Assembly (NCBI RefSeq): GCF_963678635.1
Contig: NC_087063.1
Span: 51,221,220 to 51,285,219 of the forward strand
Source: Symsagittifera roscoffensis
Lineage: Eukaryota > Xenacoelomorpha > Acoela > Convolutidae
Direction of reading: 5' to 3'
Length of the DNA stretch: 64,000 nucleotides
Position 1 is the stretch's first letter; each line of letters starts with the position of its first letter. The notes beneath the pieces were generated by a model that was not told where the DNA came from, searched no databases, and worked only from the letters and a program-made list of their open reading frames with translations. The position numbers were made by a program, and so were the translations under genes. Positions 10,500-24,600 of this stretch are shown piece by piece.

Positions 10500-11490
10500 G
10501 TTCTGATCAAGCTATTCAAGCAATGAAACTTCGAACAACTTCAAGTTAAGCCATATCGTAAACGGGGTTTGATAAATTGGTTCGCCAAAAATTGAAGTAT
10601 TTCTAAGCAAGCTTTACAAGCTATGAAACTTTGAATTATTCAAGTTATTTCATGAAACTAATGGGATTGCGGGCTCTTTTTCCTTCCCCCCACCTGCAAA
10701 TTTTTATATTTGAAGTTACTGTTCACTTTGTTCGATTGTCATGAAAATTGGCATGTAGACTAATTAGGCCATGACAAACATATTTGGTCTCCATAATTAA
10801 CCTTGTAAGCCCGCTCGTTAGACCATAAAACTCATGTTTGAGTGAGGTGGAGGGGGGGGAAGGAAAAAGAGCCGGATTGCGGGAAGTTCAATTTTTTTCA
10901 GGAAAGTTGTTCCAGCTACAAATATTTGAGCAAAAACACTTGCTTACCGCATTAGTAAATTATTTAAGTTATTTCATGAAGCGATTCAGACAAAAAAATT
11001 GAAGTTTTTTCATTGAAGCCGTTTAAACAATTACACTTTGAAGTAATTCTAGTTATTTCATAGATCGAAATGGTTCCCAAAAAATCATTTTTTTAGCCAG
11101 CCAATTTAGCCATTAGCCAATCTATCAAATATTTCAAGACACTTCATAGACAGAATTGGTTCGCTAAAAACTGAAGTTTTTTCAAGCAAAATTTCACAAA
11201 TAAGAAACTTTGAAACTTTATTTCTTACTTTGAAACGGTTCGCAAAAACACAAATTTTTCTGAACAATGCAAGCTAGGAAACTGAATTACTCGATAGACT
11301 GAATTGGTGCACAAAATTTTTTTTTAACTTATAAGCAAGCTATTCCACCTACAAAACTTTGAAACATTTCAAAATACTTCATAGACCGAATCGGTTAGCG
11401 AAAGTTTTTCTAAAAAGCAATTTAAGCTACAAAACGTTGAAGTATTTCAAGTTATTTCATAGACTGAATAGGTAGAAAAGTTTAAAAAAA
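10500..11490. repeat. Highly decayed ~100-bp tandem array
   Basis: The same ordered words recur roughly every 85-115 bp: AAGCTATTC or AAGCTA, then AAACTTTGAA, then TTTCAAGTTATTTCATAGA, then GAATTGGTTCGC and AAAATTGAAGTTTTT. I count about eight to nine diverged units. One unit is interrupted by the 202-bp inverted-repeat element at 10672-10873. Nothing coding is seen. Confidence 0.45.
10672..10873. mobile_element. hAT-like MITE with 8-bp target duplication
   Basis: This 202-bp element is bounded by inverted repeats: the left end is GGCTCTTTTTCCTTCCCCCC and the right end, reverse complemented, starts the same way. It is flanked on both sides by the 8-bp direct repeat GGATTGCG (10664-10671 and 10874-10881). 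An 8-bp duplication is characteristic of hAT superfamily transposition. There is no coding capacity, so a transposase in trans is required. It lies inside the older tandem array, so it is younger than that array. Confidence 0.75.
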
Positions 11491-12539
11491 TTGCAACCAT
11501 AGAGCATTAAGATTTTCATTTAACATATAAGATTCAATGAAAAAACAAGGCCATCAATGAGCTCTGCAAAATTGGATCATGCTGAGCATGTAAGTTTATC
11601 ATGACACTTGTATTACTTTTTACCTATAAGTTATGGAGTGAGCACATGTTTTAGTCGCATACTTGATCACTTCAATAGAGCATTATGGAAGATAATTTTA
11701 TATCTGATATCTAATAAGATCTGAAATCTTGCAAAAGCGAGGGACCAATTGAACAATCTCCGCCCCCTATATCATTTTAGGGAGGATATAGTTCACTTGT
11801 TTGAAAGTAATTTTTTTTCAGCAAATCATATTAGAGCTTATTACATGCAAATCTTTGTGATTGAACTTCCGTGTAACTTTAAGGGGGAAAATGTTCACTA
11901 GGTCCATTTAGGGGGAGATTTTTCACAAGGTGTAAGCCGAGCATTCGGTTATCATTAAAAATCGTGCAAACCTTATTACCTGAAAACACCAATTTCAGTA
12001 GTCCTATCCTTAAATTTGGCTCTACTATCGCAGCAACTAGGTATACACTTGATTCTTTTAATTTTTGTACAATTGCCTGCATTTCAAATGTTCTCTGCCA
12101 AAACACTAGAGAGAACCTATTTTGCTGTTATTCTGTGCATATGTTTGAAATAAGGTTCCAAAACGTCATTTGCAACGGTTTTCTCGAAAAAAAAATTTTT
12201 TTGGCGCGCTCTTCTCTCTCAAAACTAGAATATTGGCGCCAAATGCGCCTTTAGAAGCTTTTCATGGTTGTTTGGTTAAAAAAGGAGATACTAAAATAAA
12301 ACCCAGAAGAGGTGCCCTTTGGGTGATCGGAGGGGGGGGTCTCTGAGTACAGAGCTTTCAATCGCCTCCCGCTAATTCCTCTACTGCAACAGTTACATGT
12401 CAAATGTATGTTCATATAATTCAATCGTTCTGAAGCATGGAACCCGATTCCAAACACCCAATCCCAAACATGTCTATTCGCCACTCAATTGTTTCACAAA
12501 TTCTTTGCTTAGCAAAGTGGGCGAGGGGGATCAAAATAA
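11491..12539. other. Intergenic DNA downstream of the NIDO gene
   Basis: No gene is supported. Open frames at 11879-12254 overlap on both strands and show no motif. The stretch near 12240-12350 (from CGCCTTTAGAAGC to TGGGTGATCGGAGG) resembles 13120-13240 inside the predicted intron, a diverged local duplication. Further 3' exons of the NIDO gene could lie here but could not be placed. Confidence 0.35.
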
Positions 12540-14233
12540 TCAGTCTGAAAACTTCAAATGAATCAGTGTACCTTCGTCGGTACCAGTGAAGCGAGCTTCT
12601 AGTTGATCATGCGCCGGGAGGACACAATTACTGATTATGAACGTAGTCGTCTCGTACATGCGGGCTGTCGCGGGTAAGATTGGATCTGGGCAGTTGACGA
12701 GTGAATCCGAATCCAAGTCGCTGAAGCTCCCGACATCGCTTATGCTTGGCACATCTTCACTTTGTCCTATTTCGAATAGCCACATTCCAGGCATGTTGAT
12801 GTTTGAGAGAGCCCACAAGTTGCGCATCTCTGGGGTTCCAGAGAAAGGTAGTTCAACTTTAAAACCTGAACAAATAAAGTAGCTATTAAAAACTGGCAAA
12901 TGATAACATTTTTGGCTCAAGTTGAGCTTCTATTAACAAAAACTTTAATCTGAAAATATAACAACCAAGCCCATTTTTTAAGCAGGTTAGCAGTTTTTCG
13001 ATAGCTTCACAGCGCAGAGGTGGATCTAGAGTTTTCTCGGGCAGAGTTTCTTAAAAAACAGACCAAAAAAGACGTAATAGGACTTTTTTGGAAGGCTTAG
13101 ATCAAATGCGGATTGGTACCACAAGCGCTTTTAGAAATGTTTTATGATTAGTTTTTCGAAAATGGTGTTGTTACAAAACAGCACCAAAGGGAGACCCTTT
13201 AGGTGATAAGTGGGGCGAATTATCAAGAGAGCACCCATCTCCCCTCCCACCATGTATCTGTGGTTCGCTGGAATATAGCTATTACTATTATTATATTACC
13301 GTTTCCATCATTGAGTCCGCTTCTCGCGTTTCGGTTTTCTTGCCATCGGGTTGTGGTCCACTGCACCTCAAAGAAATCGAACAGCGCGAAACATCGACCA
13401 TTTCCATCCGCCACAACGCTGTTCTGATCAGCTGCAGTACAAAACAGGGACGCCTGGAATGTGTTGAATGAGTCCAGACGAGAGGGGAATGGGCTAACCT
13501 TGAACCACGTGGCCACAAAACCCCAATTTATACGCACTTCTTTGATGGGCGTGTTTCGAATGAAACTATCGACAGATCCTAAATCTGTTACTGTCATTTC
13601 ACGGTACATGATATTGTTTCCCAAGTTTGGGTACTTGGTTGTATCTTTTCCGAATGTCAGCCGTGTTATATAGTCATCAAAATCAACTGTCAGGCCACTC
13701 CAAGTTGACCTTGACGCAAAATGGTCATAAATTTTTGCTTTCAAATCCAAGTCGAGCATATAATCAGTATAAAATTGTATGCCCACGTACGGATCCGGTT
13801 GGGGTCGATACGCGTACTGGTAACAAATAGTTTCCACGTTGTAGACAAAATCAACGTAGTAACTGCTTGCGCTGTCAAAGCACATTTCATCCAAGAAACT
13901 GTCACTGACAGCTATATCGCCAAAAAATGGAGCCAGAACCGGTGTAGTGAAGTTATCGAACTCATCAGGTTTGAAGGAAGTAACAGGCTCTCCAAAAGCA
14001 ACGATGCCGTTCATACACACATACAGAGTCGTGTATCTGTCGGCGCCAAATTTCACCGAACGAGATATGTTTCGGGCCAATGAGCAAGTATCAGCCTTTT
14101 TGTTCAAAAAGCTGTCCGAGTTTTCCGGCCCAAATTTAAGTATGTCGAAAGGTTCGGGTATGAATGTCGAATTGGCAATGTGAAGAAAAATAATCAGTCT
14201 TATAAGAACAATCAGCTTTTTAAAACTAGACAT
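12540..14233 (-). CDS. Secreted NIDO-domain protein, at least two exons
   Basis: Exon 1 runs from ATG at 14233 to 13310 (308 codons plus one base). An N-terminal hydrophobic stretch (LIVLIRLIIFLHIANS) is a probable signal peptide. The NIDO domain found in nidogen, tectorin and mucin-4 family extracellular proteins follows, with YVCMNGIVAFGE, VLAPFFGDIAVS, NTFQASLFC and FALFDFFEVQWTT. The frame then meets a GT donor (G/GTAATA at 13309). An acceptor ending TTGTTCAG at 12866 restores phase 1 and continues GFKVELPFSGTPEMRNL and NINMPGMWLFEIG, exactly the expected end of a NIDO domain. The intron is therefore 13309-12866, 444 bp. Exon 2 stays open to 12540, but a donor-like GAAG/GTACAC near 12570 suggests further exons. 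It is probably a matrix or cell-surface protein. The larger protein class is not determined. Confidence 0.75.
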
Positions 14234-16619
14234 GTTCTTTCAGTTGAAAATAATTCTGGAAAATAACCTTCAAAAACTGTAATAACAATATTCAACTTTT
14301 CAAAAATTTGATTTAGTCTTAGTAAAAAATTGGCTTCAAAACAATGCGAAAAACCACTTAACATATGTGAACATATGTGTGGCTCGTCTAAAATAAGAAA
14401 ACATTATAACGATTGCTTTAAACAGCTGTAGTTTTAAAATGCTGCATGATTTGTTCAGGCGGGGCTGCAAATATGGACGTTTTACATTGCAACATTCTGT
14501 TGAAAAACTCTCGAAAAGATGAAACTGTCAAAAACCACAAAATAAAACTCACCAGCAAAAAAAATCACAAGCAAAGAGCACTATATAAAGCTAAATTAGC
14601 ACAAAAAAGTTCTAGCTTCAATTCATAATTGTCAAATCACCCCATTTTAGAATATAGAAAAAATTTTTTTTAGAAATTTCAGAATATAAAGAAATCCATG
14701 TTATCAAAAATCGCAAAATATAATCGCATTTAGAAAAAATGTTTCCAAAAAAAATTAAATTATAAAAGCTAGTACTAACTCGCGACTACTTCTTGCATGA
14801 TGTCGATAACAAATAAACTGAGTTTTGCAGATGATGGGGTCTCTTTGTGATTTTTCATGAGGCTTGAAAGCTGTTAATTTGACTAGCTATGTTAATCCAA
14901 AATTGTACAAAACGAACAGTGGGGTCAGTAAGTCAATCTATGCTTTTTTATTTTAGTGGATAATTTATAACTGTTTCTAGAACTTACTTTAAGTTTGATT
15001 TTGGATTAATTGGCTCCACGTCAATTTCTATGTTTTTTTTTCAAAATATCTTGTGAGTTTAAGAGATTTCCAAATAAATGACATGAATAGCTTGATTCGA
15101 AAAAATTGCCGTTACAATTGCCGGAAAGGGGTCCTTAGTTTTTTGGAGGGCCCTCATCCTAGGATTTTGTAAACGAAAGAAACTTTCCACCCAAAAAGCA
15201 GAAGATCCCCTACTTAGGATCTTGCTAAGCATAGCTTAACAACAAGGGGCACGATACAAAAATCTTTCTAATTCCAGTTTTTGGGGTCCCAATTATTGGT
15301 CCTGGTTAATTAAATCAATCATATTAATTGTTATATTTGTTTCGGGTGAATGAACTTTCGACCTAAATGAAATTTGTTAGTGAACGGGAAACTGACTTTT
15401 ATTGTATATAATAAAAAATCGCCGGCGATATTGGCAGCGTAGCTTAACTATTGGCAGCAGTAAACTAATTCCTTAACTTGACCTATACTTTTTGGTGAAA
15501 AGGCAGTAAATTGAAAGGCGGCGGCCGTTTCTGGGCAAGTTATAGCAAATGATAAATTTGTCAAATTTTGATTTGAGAAAAGTTAAATTAGAACGAACTT
15601 AGTGTTTTTAAGGTATTGATAATTAACTCATACAATTTAGAGGGTTTTCAACAAAACAAAAAAATTCAAAATTCCAAACCGGGAGGAACAGTATGCTGTG
15701 TTTTTCTAGAGGGAGACGGAAGTTTCAATGAGGAAAAGACGATTGGAAAAAAGAAAAGGGGAAAGGAACATAAAAAATGCACCGAGCGTTTTGATAAAAT
15801 ATGGTGCATTTCTACACAGAAAAGTGTTTCCGGTAGTTCATTTGGTTTTTTACCGCCGGAAACTAGACTTCTAAAATTATCTGCTAGCTATCTTTTATCT
15901 CCACTGGCTGACATTTATAAGCTTGGAGAGGCGTTGGAAAGAAAACCTTGAAATTGAGAAAAACAGAGTTACTCGAATTGATATATAATAATAATTCAAG
16001 AGATGTATACATCCTTAAAACATCTTTATTATGACAGTTCTCAACGCAGAAATTTTTTCGAGCTTTTTCTCATTCTTTGTTAGTTCTAATAACTTTATTT
16101 GCGACGTTTCAATTAAATTGAGACCTTGTGGCGGCTTAATTGGCATAAAAAACTGTTCCCTGGAAAAATAATTGAACGACTCCAAGTTTTAATGATTGCA
16201 CGGTTTTTGCACGAGGCAGCCGGATTTAAAGATGAACTTATCAGGAGTGTCCAACGTGTTGTTATATGTTGCCCGGTAATTATAACCACACATATCTGGG
16301 ACATTCGAGTGGAATAAATTTCTTTTTTTCAAAAACTTGGAAAAGTCAAAAGTCTATCCTTGAATATTTTACCTGCACAATGTTATTCAGTTAACTTTTG
16401 AACACTGGCAGTCTTTAGCTCCGTCATATGCAGACCACCATATCTCTCCAAGACATCGATCTCGAATAAACTTTTTTCCCTCTGCCAAAAAAAATAACTT
16501 GATTTTTAAGACCTAATTAACAGGAATTTTGAGAACTTTTCAGCAGTATCTTTTTAGTTAATGGACTTGAGAACAATTTCACGGTTTGAATAGCGTTCAA
16601 TTGAGCCGCTCAGTAATTC
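14234..16619. other. AT-rich intergenic DNA
   Basis: No gene is supported. Frames such as 15616-15951 are lysine-rich, lack a recognisable domain and have no clear splice context. The region upstream of the NIDO gene start (14234-14450) may contain its promoter, but no defined TATA or initiator could be chosen with confidence. Confidence 0.35.
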
Positions 16620-18130
<1,511 letters not shown>

Positions 18131-18329
18131 TCTAAATACACAACCCCATTAATGGATTAGGTGGTGAAAGTGTTATTGTTTAAAGTAAGAAAAAGATAAC
18201 TCAATTGCTGTAAAGTACCTGAATTCAAAGTACGGTAGTAAGGATAGGTACTTTGGAAACTCATAGATTAAGCCAATATTATTTATAAATAGCCATATCT
18301 ATTTGTAGTGACACCTTTTTTCAGCGGAA

Positions 18330-19960
18330 CAAAAGTTGAAACTTTGAATGGTGTGTTGGTTGGAAAGATGTACGGAGGGATAGCTAGATCTACCAACGGA
18401 AAGAAGACTGTATGAATAGACGGTTTGATGAGTGGCTGTTTGGAACAAAACCTGATTGAATGAATGGATGGCTGAAAATATGAACACTTGAATGAACGGT
18501 TAGTTGAATAGATGGCTACATAGCCGGAAGGCAGGATCGATCTGACTGATGGATAGCTGGTTGGTTAGATGGATAATGGCTTCATATACGCATGAAAAAT
18601 TGATGAATGAATTATGACTTGATGGATGTGTGGTTTATGATGGATGGATGGCCTTATGATGGATGGATGGATGGATGGCTTGATGAATGAATGGCTTGAC
18701 GCATGGATTGTTTGATGGACGGAGGGCTGGCTAGATAAATGAATGAATCGATGGTTGGATGGATGGCTGAATTTCTGGGCTGATCTTAGACTGATAGAAG
18801 AATGGTTAAAAGGGTGTTTGGACGAATATTTTGCTGGATAGATACTGGTCGGCTAGATGATGCACAGCTAGATGGATGGATGACAGGATTGATGAATGCT
18901 TGGCTGAATAGCTTGATAAATGACTGAATGGATAGTTGGCTCGGAGGATGGATGGTTGGCAGAGTTGAACCATGCGTGGTTGAATGGCTAAGAAATTAGC
19001 TGGATGGATTGGAGACTGGATTTTAGGTGTCTGAATGGATGGATAGCTTGGTGGACGAGAAAGTAACTGATGGCTGGACGTCTGGTTGGAGAGCTAGCCG
19101 ATCAATTTTTTGGTGAATGGATACCCGGGAGTAACAGGTTAGATGGATGGATGGCTGATTGCATGGATGGAATGTTCATCAGACGAAAACTTTTTGGATG
19201 ATTGAATAGATGAGTGGCTGGCTGGTTTTTCAGATTGATGGAAAGATTAATGCCACTTGGATGAATGACTGATTGGATAGATAGCTTTGTGGATGATTGG
19301 ATGATAAGATGTTTGGGAGGGTGAAAGGATGGACGATAAGTTTATAGATTGCTGCTGTATGGTTTGTTGGATGGATCAATGGATGAACAATGGCTCATTG
19401 GATAAATGGATATATGGCTCACTGGGTACCTATATGAATGGGTAGACTGATGCCGCTTGCAGGGACGACTGATTGGATAGGTAGCTTTGTGGATGAATCG
19501 ATGATAAGATGTTTGGATGGCTGAAAGGATGGACGATGAGTACATAGATTGCTGCTGTATGGATAGTTGGATGTATCAATGGATGATATAATGGCTCATT
19601 GGATAAATGAATGTAAAGCTGACTAGAAATTTAGATGGGCGGCAAGATTGATGCCACTTGGATGGATGACTGATTGGATAGATGGCTTTGTGGATGGATG
19701 GACGATAAGATGTTTGGGTGACTAAAAGGATGGACGCTGAGTACATAGATTGCTGCTGTATAAATGGTTGGACGGATCAATGGATAAATAAAAGTGGCTC
19801 GTCGGATGACGCGATGGTTGGTTGAATGGTTGCATAGTTGCTTGATGGATAGACGACTGGTTTAATGATTGCTTGAAAGGTTAGAAAGACGGAAGTTGTT
19901 TCAATGGCGAAGGGCTTGATAGACGTACGAACAGATGGTCAGATATCTGGATCTAGGACT
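18330..19960. repeat. TGGA/GATG-derived simple-sequence tract
   Basis: About 1.6 kb is built from degenerate GATGGATGG and TGAATGGATGG words, purine-rich on the plus strand. Short perfect runs occur near 18655-18680. From about 19268 to 19760 a longer unit is superimposed: AGCTTTGTGGATGA, GATAAGATGTTTGG, AAAGGATGGACGAT and ATAGATTGCTGCTGTAT recur three times at about 200-bp spacing. Frames through it are artefacts. Confidence 0.75.
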
Positions 19961-21645
19961 GGATATGTAACTTCTAAACTACACTACTCTATGCTACCTT
20001 GTTCTGTTTAGTCATTACTGTATACGATACAGCTAAACTTCCAAAAATAACCTAAGGCCAGTTTTAACTTAAAAAAGATGGCAAATAAATGTTACAGGCT
20101 TTTAAATGAAGCAACAAAAACACTCTTTATCTAGCAAGCAAAAAACAATTAGCTTATAAAACTTTCAAATTTTTGTCATACATTACGTGATGGTAAAAAA
20201 ATTTTTTAAAAGCTTTCAAAATCTGACAAAAATCTGATCGAAGTTGTTGTTCAGCTTTTTTGTCAAAAGATAATTGGTAGTATGTGTGTTGTTGTAGTAA
20301 CACGCCTAGTTTTTTTAGGATAAAAATTGGTTTTGTTTTAAAGGCCGGAACATTAATCATATGCATCAAGTAAAATCATCAGACGAAATTTAAAAGATTC
20401 AATCTTGATATTTGGAAAAAAAGTCTGTGAATTTAGTTTTAAGAAATAACTTTTTTAGATAAAATATACAGTTTACCACTGTTATATCAAATGAGTGTCC
20501 AGAACCTGAAAGATTAATGATTAGGCTTTAAAATTTTTATTCGTTTCAAACTCAAACTCAAGTATTTGACGACAAGTAATGAAGAGCAAAAACAAGATTT
20601 TTAGGGGTAAAAATAATTATAATTTGTCTCGTAAAAGTTGATCCCTGTTACCTTATGCAATTGGGACGCCCATTGATTTTCTAGATATAAAACAATTAAT
20701 TGAACCAAATCTTGGATACTTTTTTAAACTTTTTTATAGCTGAAAACAGAGAAAGAAAACTTACTCTTTCTACAGCGTCAATTGAACAAGGTAAAACAAG
20801 CATAATCAATTCGTAACTTCAACAACATACTAAAATGAACTGATTGCTTTCTGTTTCAAGCAAGGTAAACTGTTTGACAATAGCGTTTCTAGTACAACTG
20901 CTTTGCAATTCTAGTTGTAATAGTTTCGAAAAAGTTAAATTTTACGGGACTCAAGGCACTAACTCTAAATTTTTTGTAATCATGCAAAAAGGATTGAGGA
21001 AAAACGTTTTAAGTTGTGAAATGGATCTAAAACCTCAAGACGACTTTGTTTCGGGCAAAAATTTGATTGAAGAATGAAATTGCTGAAACGTTTTTGAAAC
21101 AGTTGATGTAGTTCTTCTTTGCTTTTTTTATTGTGCTATCTGGCGTCCGCCTATTGGTAGCTCGCTTTAAGATCAATGACTGAACAAGCTCAAGCTATAC
21201 CTGAAAATAACTGAAATTGTTTTTTTTGCTAATGGGTGTATTTTGGCCAGAGTATTTTGATTCGTGTGTTTTGGTGTGCAGTCCTCTAATAGTTTGGGTT
21301 TTAGTAGATGTCGTTATGAAAATACCCTTATAGAGTATTTTTGTTCATTTTTGATGTGGTAGCAGCACATATAGATTATTTAGGTTGATTCTATATAAGT
21401 CAAGGCTTCCAAACAGTTAATAGTTTTGCAATAAAATTAAAACGGCTGAAAAAAATAATCCTTTCAATGAGCATGATTTGTCCTATCTGCATACAAAAAC
21501 AATCAGCTTTGATTTATCTTTGACAGATTTAGAAAACTTAGATCGATACGAACCAGCCTAACAAAAATTTCTTAAAGCTGCAGATGTGTGTAAAGATGCA
21601 ATTATGATTTTTCAAATCTCTTCATACAAAGACTCACACGACACG
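19961..21645. other. AT-rich intergenic DNA
   Basis: No gene is supported. A 77-codon frame at 20844-21077 begins with a hydrophobic signal-like stretch (LTIAFLVQLLC), but it has no ATG at its start and no recognised domain, so it is not called. Confidence 0.35.
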
Positions 21646-21649
21646 AAGG

Positions 21650-24600
21650 CATGGTTTTTCGGTTATGGGGATAGCGGACACTATTTCAGATAGCGGACGA
21701 AAGCTATCAAGGCGTTGCTTGTCACAACAATCTTTGGGATCGTCTCCCAATATTATAGTCGGTGTGTTTCAATTTTTAGTTCAACAATCACGATATTTAT
21801 GGAAAGAGTAGTCATAAACATGCTGTTGTGCGTTAATGCGCTTTTCGTGATTGCCGAAACATTTCACATAAAGTTCCACAAAACACAGAGGCATGGGCGT
21901 TTGGTTTAGCGGGCAATAGTTATCCCGGCGTTGCTTTTCACTACGCTCCTCGGGAACGCCTCCCGTTGGTAAAGTCGGTATGATTCAACTTTCACTTCCA
22001 GAAGCGTGATAACTATCAAATGTGTTGTCCTAGAACAGCTATTGTGTGTTAATGCACTATGCTTGTTTGAGAATCAATTCATATAAAGTCCCACAAAACA
22101 CAGAGGCATTGCCATTTGTTTTAGAGGACAATAGCTGTCCCGGTGTTGCTCGTCGCTACGCTCCTTGCGAACGCCTCCCGCTGGTAAAGTCGGTAGGGTT
22201 CATCTTTCACTTCCAGAAGCGTGAAAACTATCGAAAGTTTTGTCCTAGAACAGCTATTGTGTGTTAATGCACTATGCTTCATTGAGAAACAATTCATATA
22301 AAGTCCCACAAAACACAGAGGCATGGCCGTTTGTTTTAGCGGGCAATAGCTGTCCCGGTGTTGCTCGTCGCTAAGCTCCTCGCGAGCGCCTCCGGCTGGT
22401 AAAGTTGTTATGGTTCAATTTTCACTTCCAGAAGCGTAATAATTATCAAATGTGTTGACCTAGAAAAGCTATTGTGTGTTAATGAACTATGGTTCTTTGA
22501 GAAACAATTCATATAAAGTCCCACAAAACACAGAGGTATGCCGTTTGTTTTAGCAGGCAATAGCTGTCCCGGTGCTGCTCGTCGCTACGCTCCTCGCGAA
22601 CGGCTCCCGCTGGTAAAGTCGGTATGGTTCAATTTTCACTTCCAGAAGCGTAATAACTATCATATGTGTTGTCCTAGAGCAGCTATTGTGTGTTAATGCA
22701 CTATGGTTCTTTGAGAAGCAATTCATATAAAGTCCCACAAAACACAGAGGTATGCCGTCTGTTTTAGTCGGCAATAGCTGTCCCGGTGTTGCTCGTCGCT
22801 ACGCTCCTAGCGAACGCCTCCCGCTGGTAAAATCGGTATGGTTCAATTTTCACTTCCAGAAGCGTGATAACTATCAAATGGGTTGTCCTAGAACACTTAT
22901 TGTGTGTTAATGCACTATGCTTGTTTTCATATAAAGTCCCACAGAACACAGAGGCATGGCCGTTTGTTTTAGCGGGCAATAGCTGTCCCGGTGTTGCTCG
23001 TCGCTACGCTCCTCGCGAACGCCTCCCGCTCGTAAAGTCGGTATGGTTCATCTTTCACTTCCAGAAGCGTGATAGCTATCAAATGTTTTGTCCTAGAACA
23101 GCTATTGTGTGTTAATGCACTATGCTTGTTTGAGAATCAATTCATATAAAGTCCCACAAAACACAGAGGCATGGCCGTTTGTTTTAGCGGGCAATAGCTG
23201 TCCCGGTGTTGCTCGTCGCTACGCTCCTCTCGAACGCCTCCCGCTGGTAAAGTCGGTATGGTTCAATTTTCACTTCCAGAAGCGTGATAACTATCAAATT
23301 TGTTGTCCTAGAACAGCTATTGTGTGTTAATGCACTATGCTTGTTTGAGAAACAATTCATATAAAGTCCCACAAAACACAGAGGCATTGGCGTTTGGTTT
23401 AGCGGGCAATAGTTATCCCGGCGTTGCTCGTCACTACGCTCGTCAGGAACGGCTCCCGCTGGTAAAGTCGGTATGGTTCAATTTCCACTTCCAGAAGCGT
23501 AATAACTATCATATGTATTGTCCTAGAACAGCTATTGTGTGTTAATGCACTATGGTTTTTTGAGAAGCAATTCATATAAAGTCCCACAAAACCCAGAGGT
23601 ATGCCGTCTTTTTTAGTCGGCAATAGCTGTCCCGGTGTTGCTCGTCGCTACGCTCCTAGCGAACGCCTCCCGCTGGTAAAATTGGTATGGTTCAATTTTC
23701 ACTTCCAGAAGCGTGATAGCTATCAAATGTTTTGTCCTAGAACAGCTATTGTGTATTAATGCACTATGCTTGTTTGAGAATCAATTCATATAAAGTCCCA
23801 CAAAACACAGAGGCATGCCGTTTGTTTTAGCGGGCAATAGCTGCCCTAGTGTTGTTCGTCGCTACGCTCCTAGCGAACGCCTCCCGCTGGTAAAGTCGGT
23901 ATGGTTCATCTTTCACTTCCAGAAGCGTGATAACCATCAAATGTGTTGTCCTAGAACAGCTATTGTGTGTTAATGCACTATGCTTGTTTGAGAAACAATT
24001 CATATAAAGTCCCACAAAACACAGAGGCATGGCCGTTTGTTTTAGCGGGCATTAGCTGTCCCGTTGTTGCTCGTCGCTACGCTCGTCAGGAACGGCTCCC
24101 GCTGGTAAAGTCGGTATGGTTCAATTTTCACTTCCAGAAGCGTAATAACTATCATATGTATTGTCCTAGAACAGCTATTGTGTGTTAATGCACTATGGTT
24201 TTTTGAGAAGCAATTCATATAAAGTCCCACAAAACACAGAGGCATGGCCGTTTGTTTTAGCGGGCAATAGCTGTCCCGGTGTTGCTCGTCGCTACGCTCC
24301 TCGCGAACGCCTCCCGCTGGTAAAGTCGGTATGGTTCATCTTTCACTTCCAGAAGCGTGATAGCTATCAAATGTTTTGTCCTAGAACAGCTATTGTGTGT
24401 TAATGCACTATGCTTGTTTGAGAATCAATTCATATAAAGTCCCACAAAACACAGAGGCATGGCCGTTTGTTTTAGCGGGCAATAGCTGTCCCGGTGTTGC
24501 TCGTCGCTACGCTCCTCGCGAACGCCTCCCGCTGGTGAAGTCGGTATGGTTCAATTTTCACTTCCAGAAGCGTGATAACCATCAAATGTGTTGTCCTAGA

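Noticed and set aside
7256-14233. tRNA or rRNA genes in the intergenic regions
   Set aside because: No cloverleaf-compatible A/B boxes or rRNA-like conserved words were recognised on either strand. The only tRNA-related signal is the primer-binding site of element A.
20844-21077. Small secreted-protein-like frame
   Set aside because: It starts at a non-ATG codon. The hydrophobic N-terminus alone is weak evidence in AT-rich DNA.
22200-22240. RNA polymerase III A and B boxes in the satellite (TGGTAAAGTCGG, GGTTCAATTTT)
   Set aside because: The two boxes would be only a few bases apart, the B box lacks the conserved end, and no terminator or tRNA-like fold follows.
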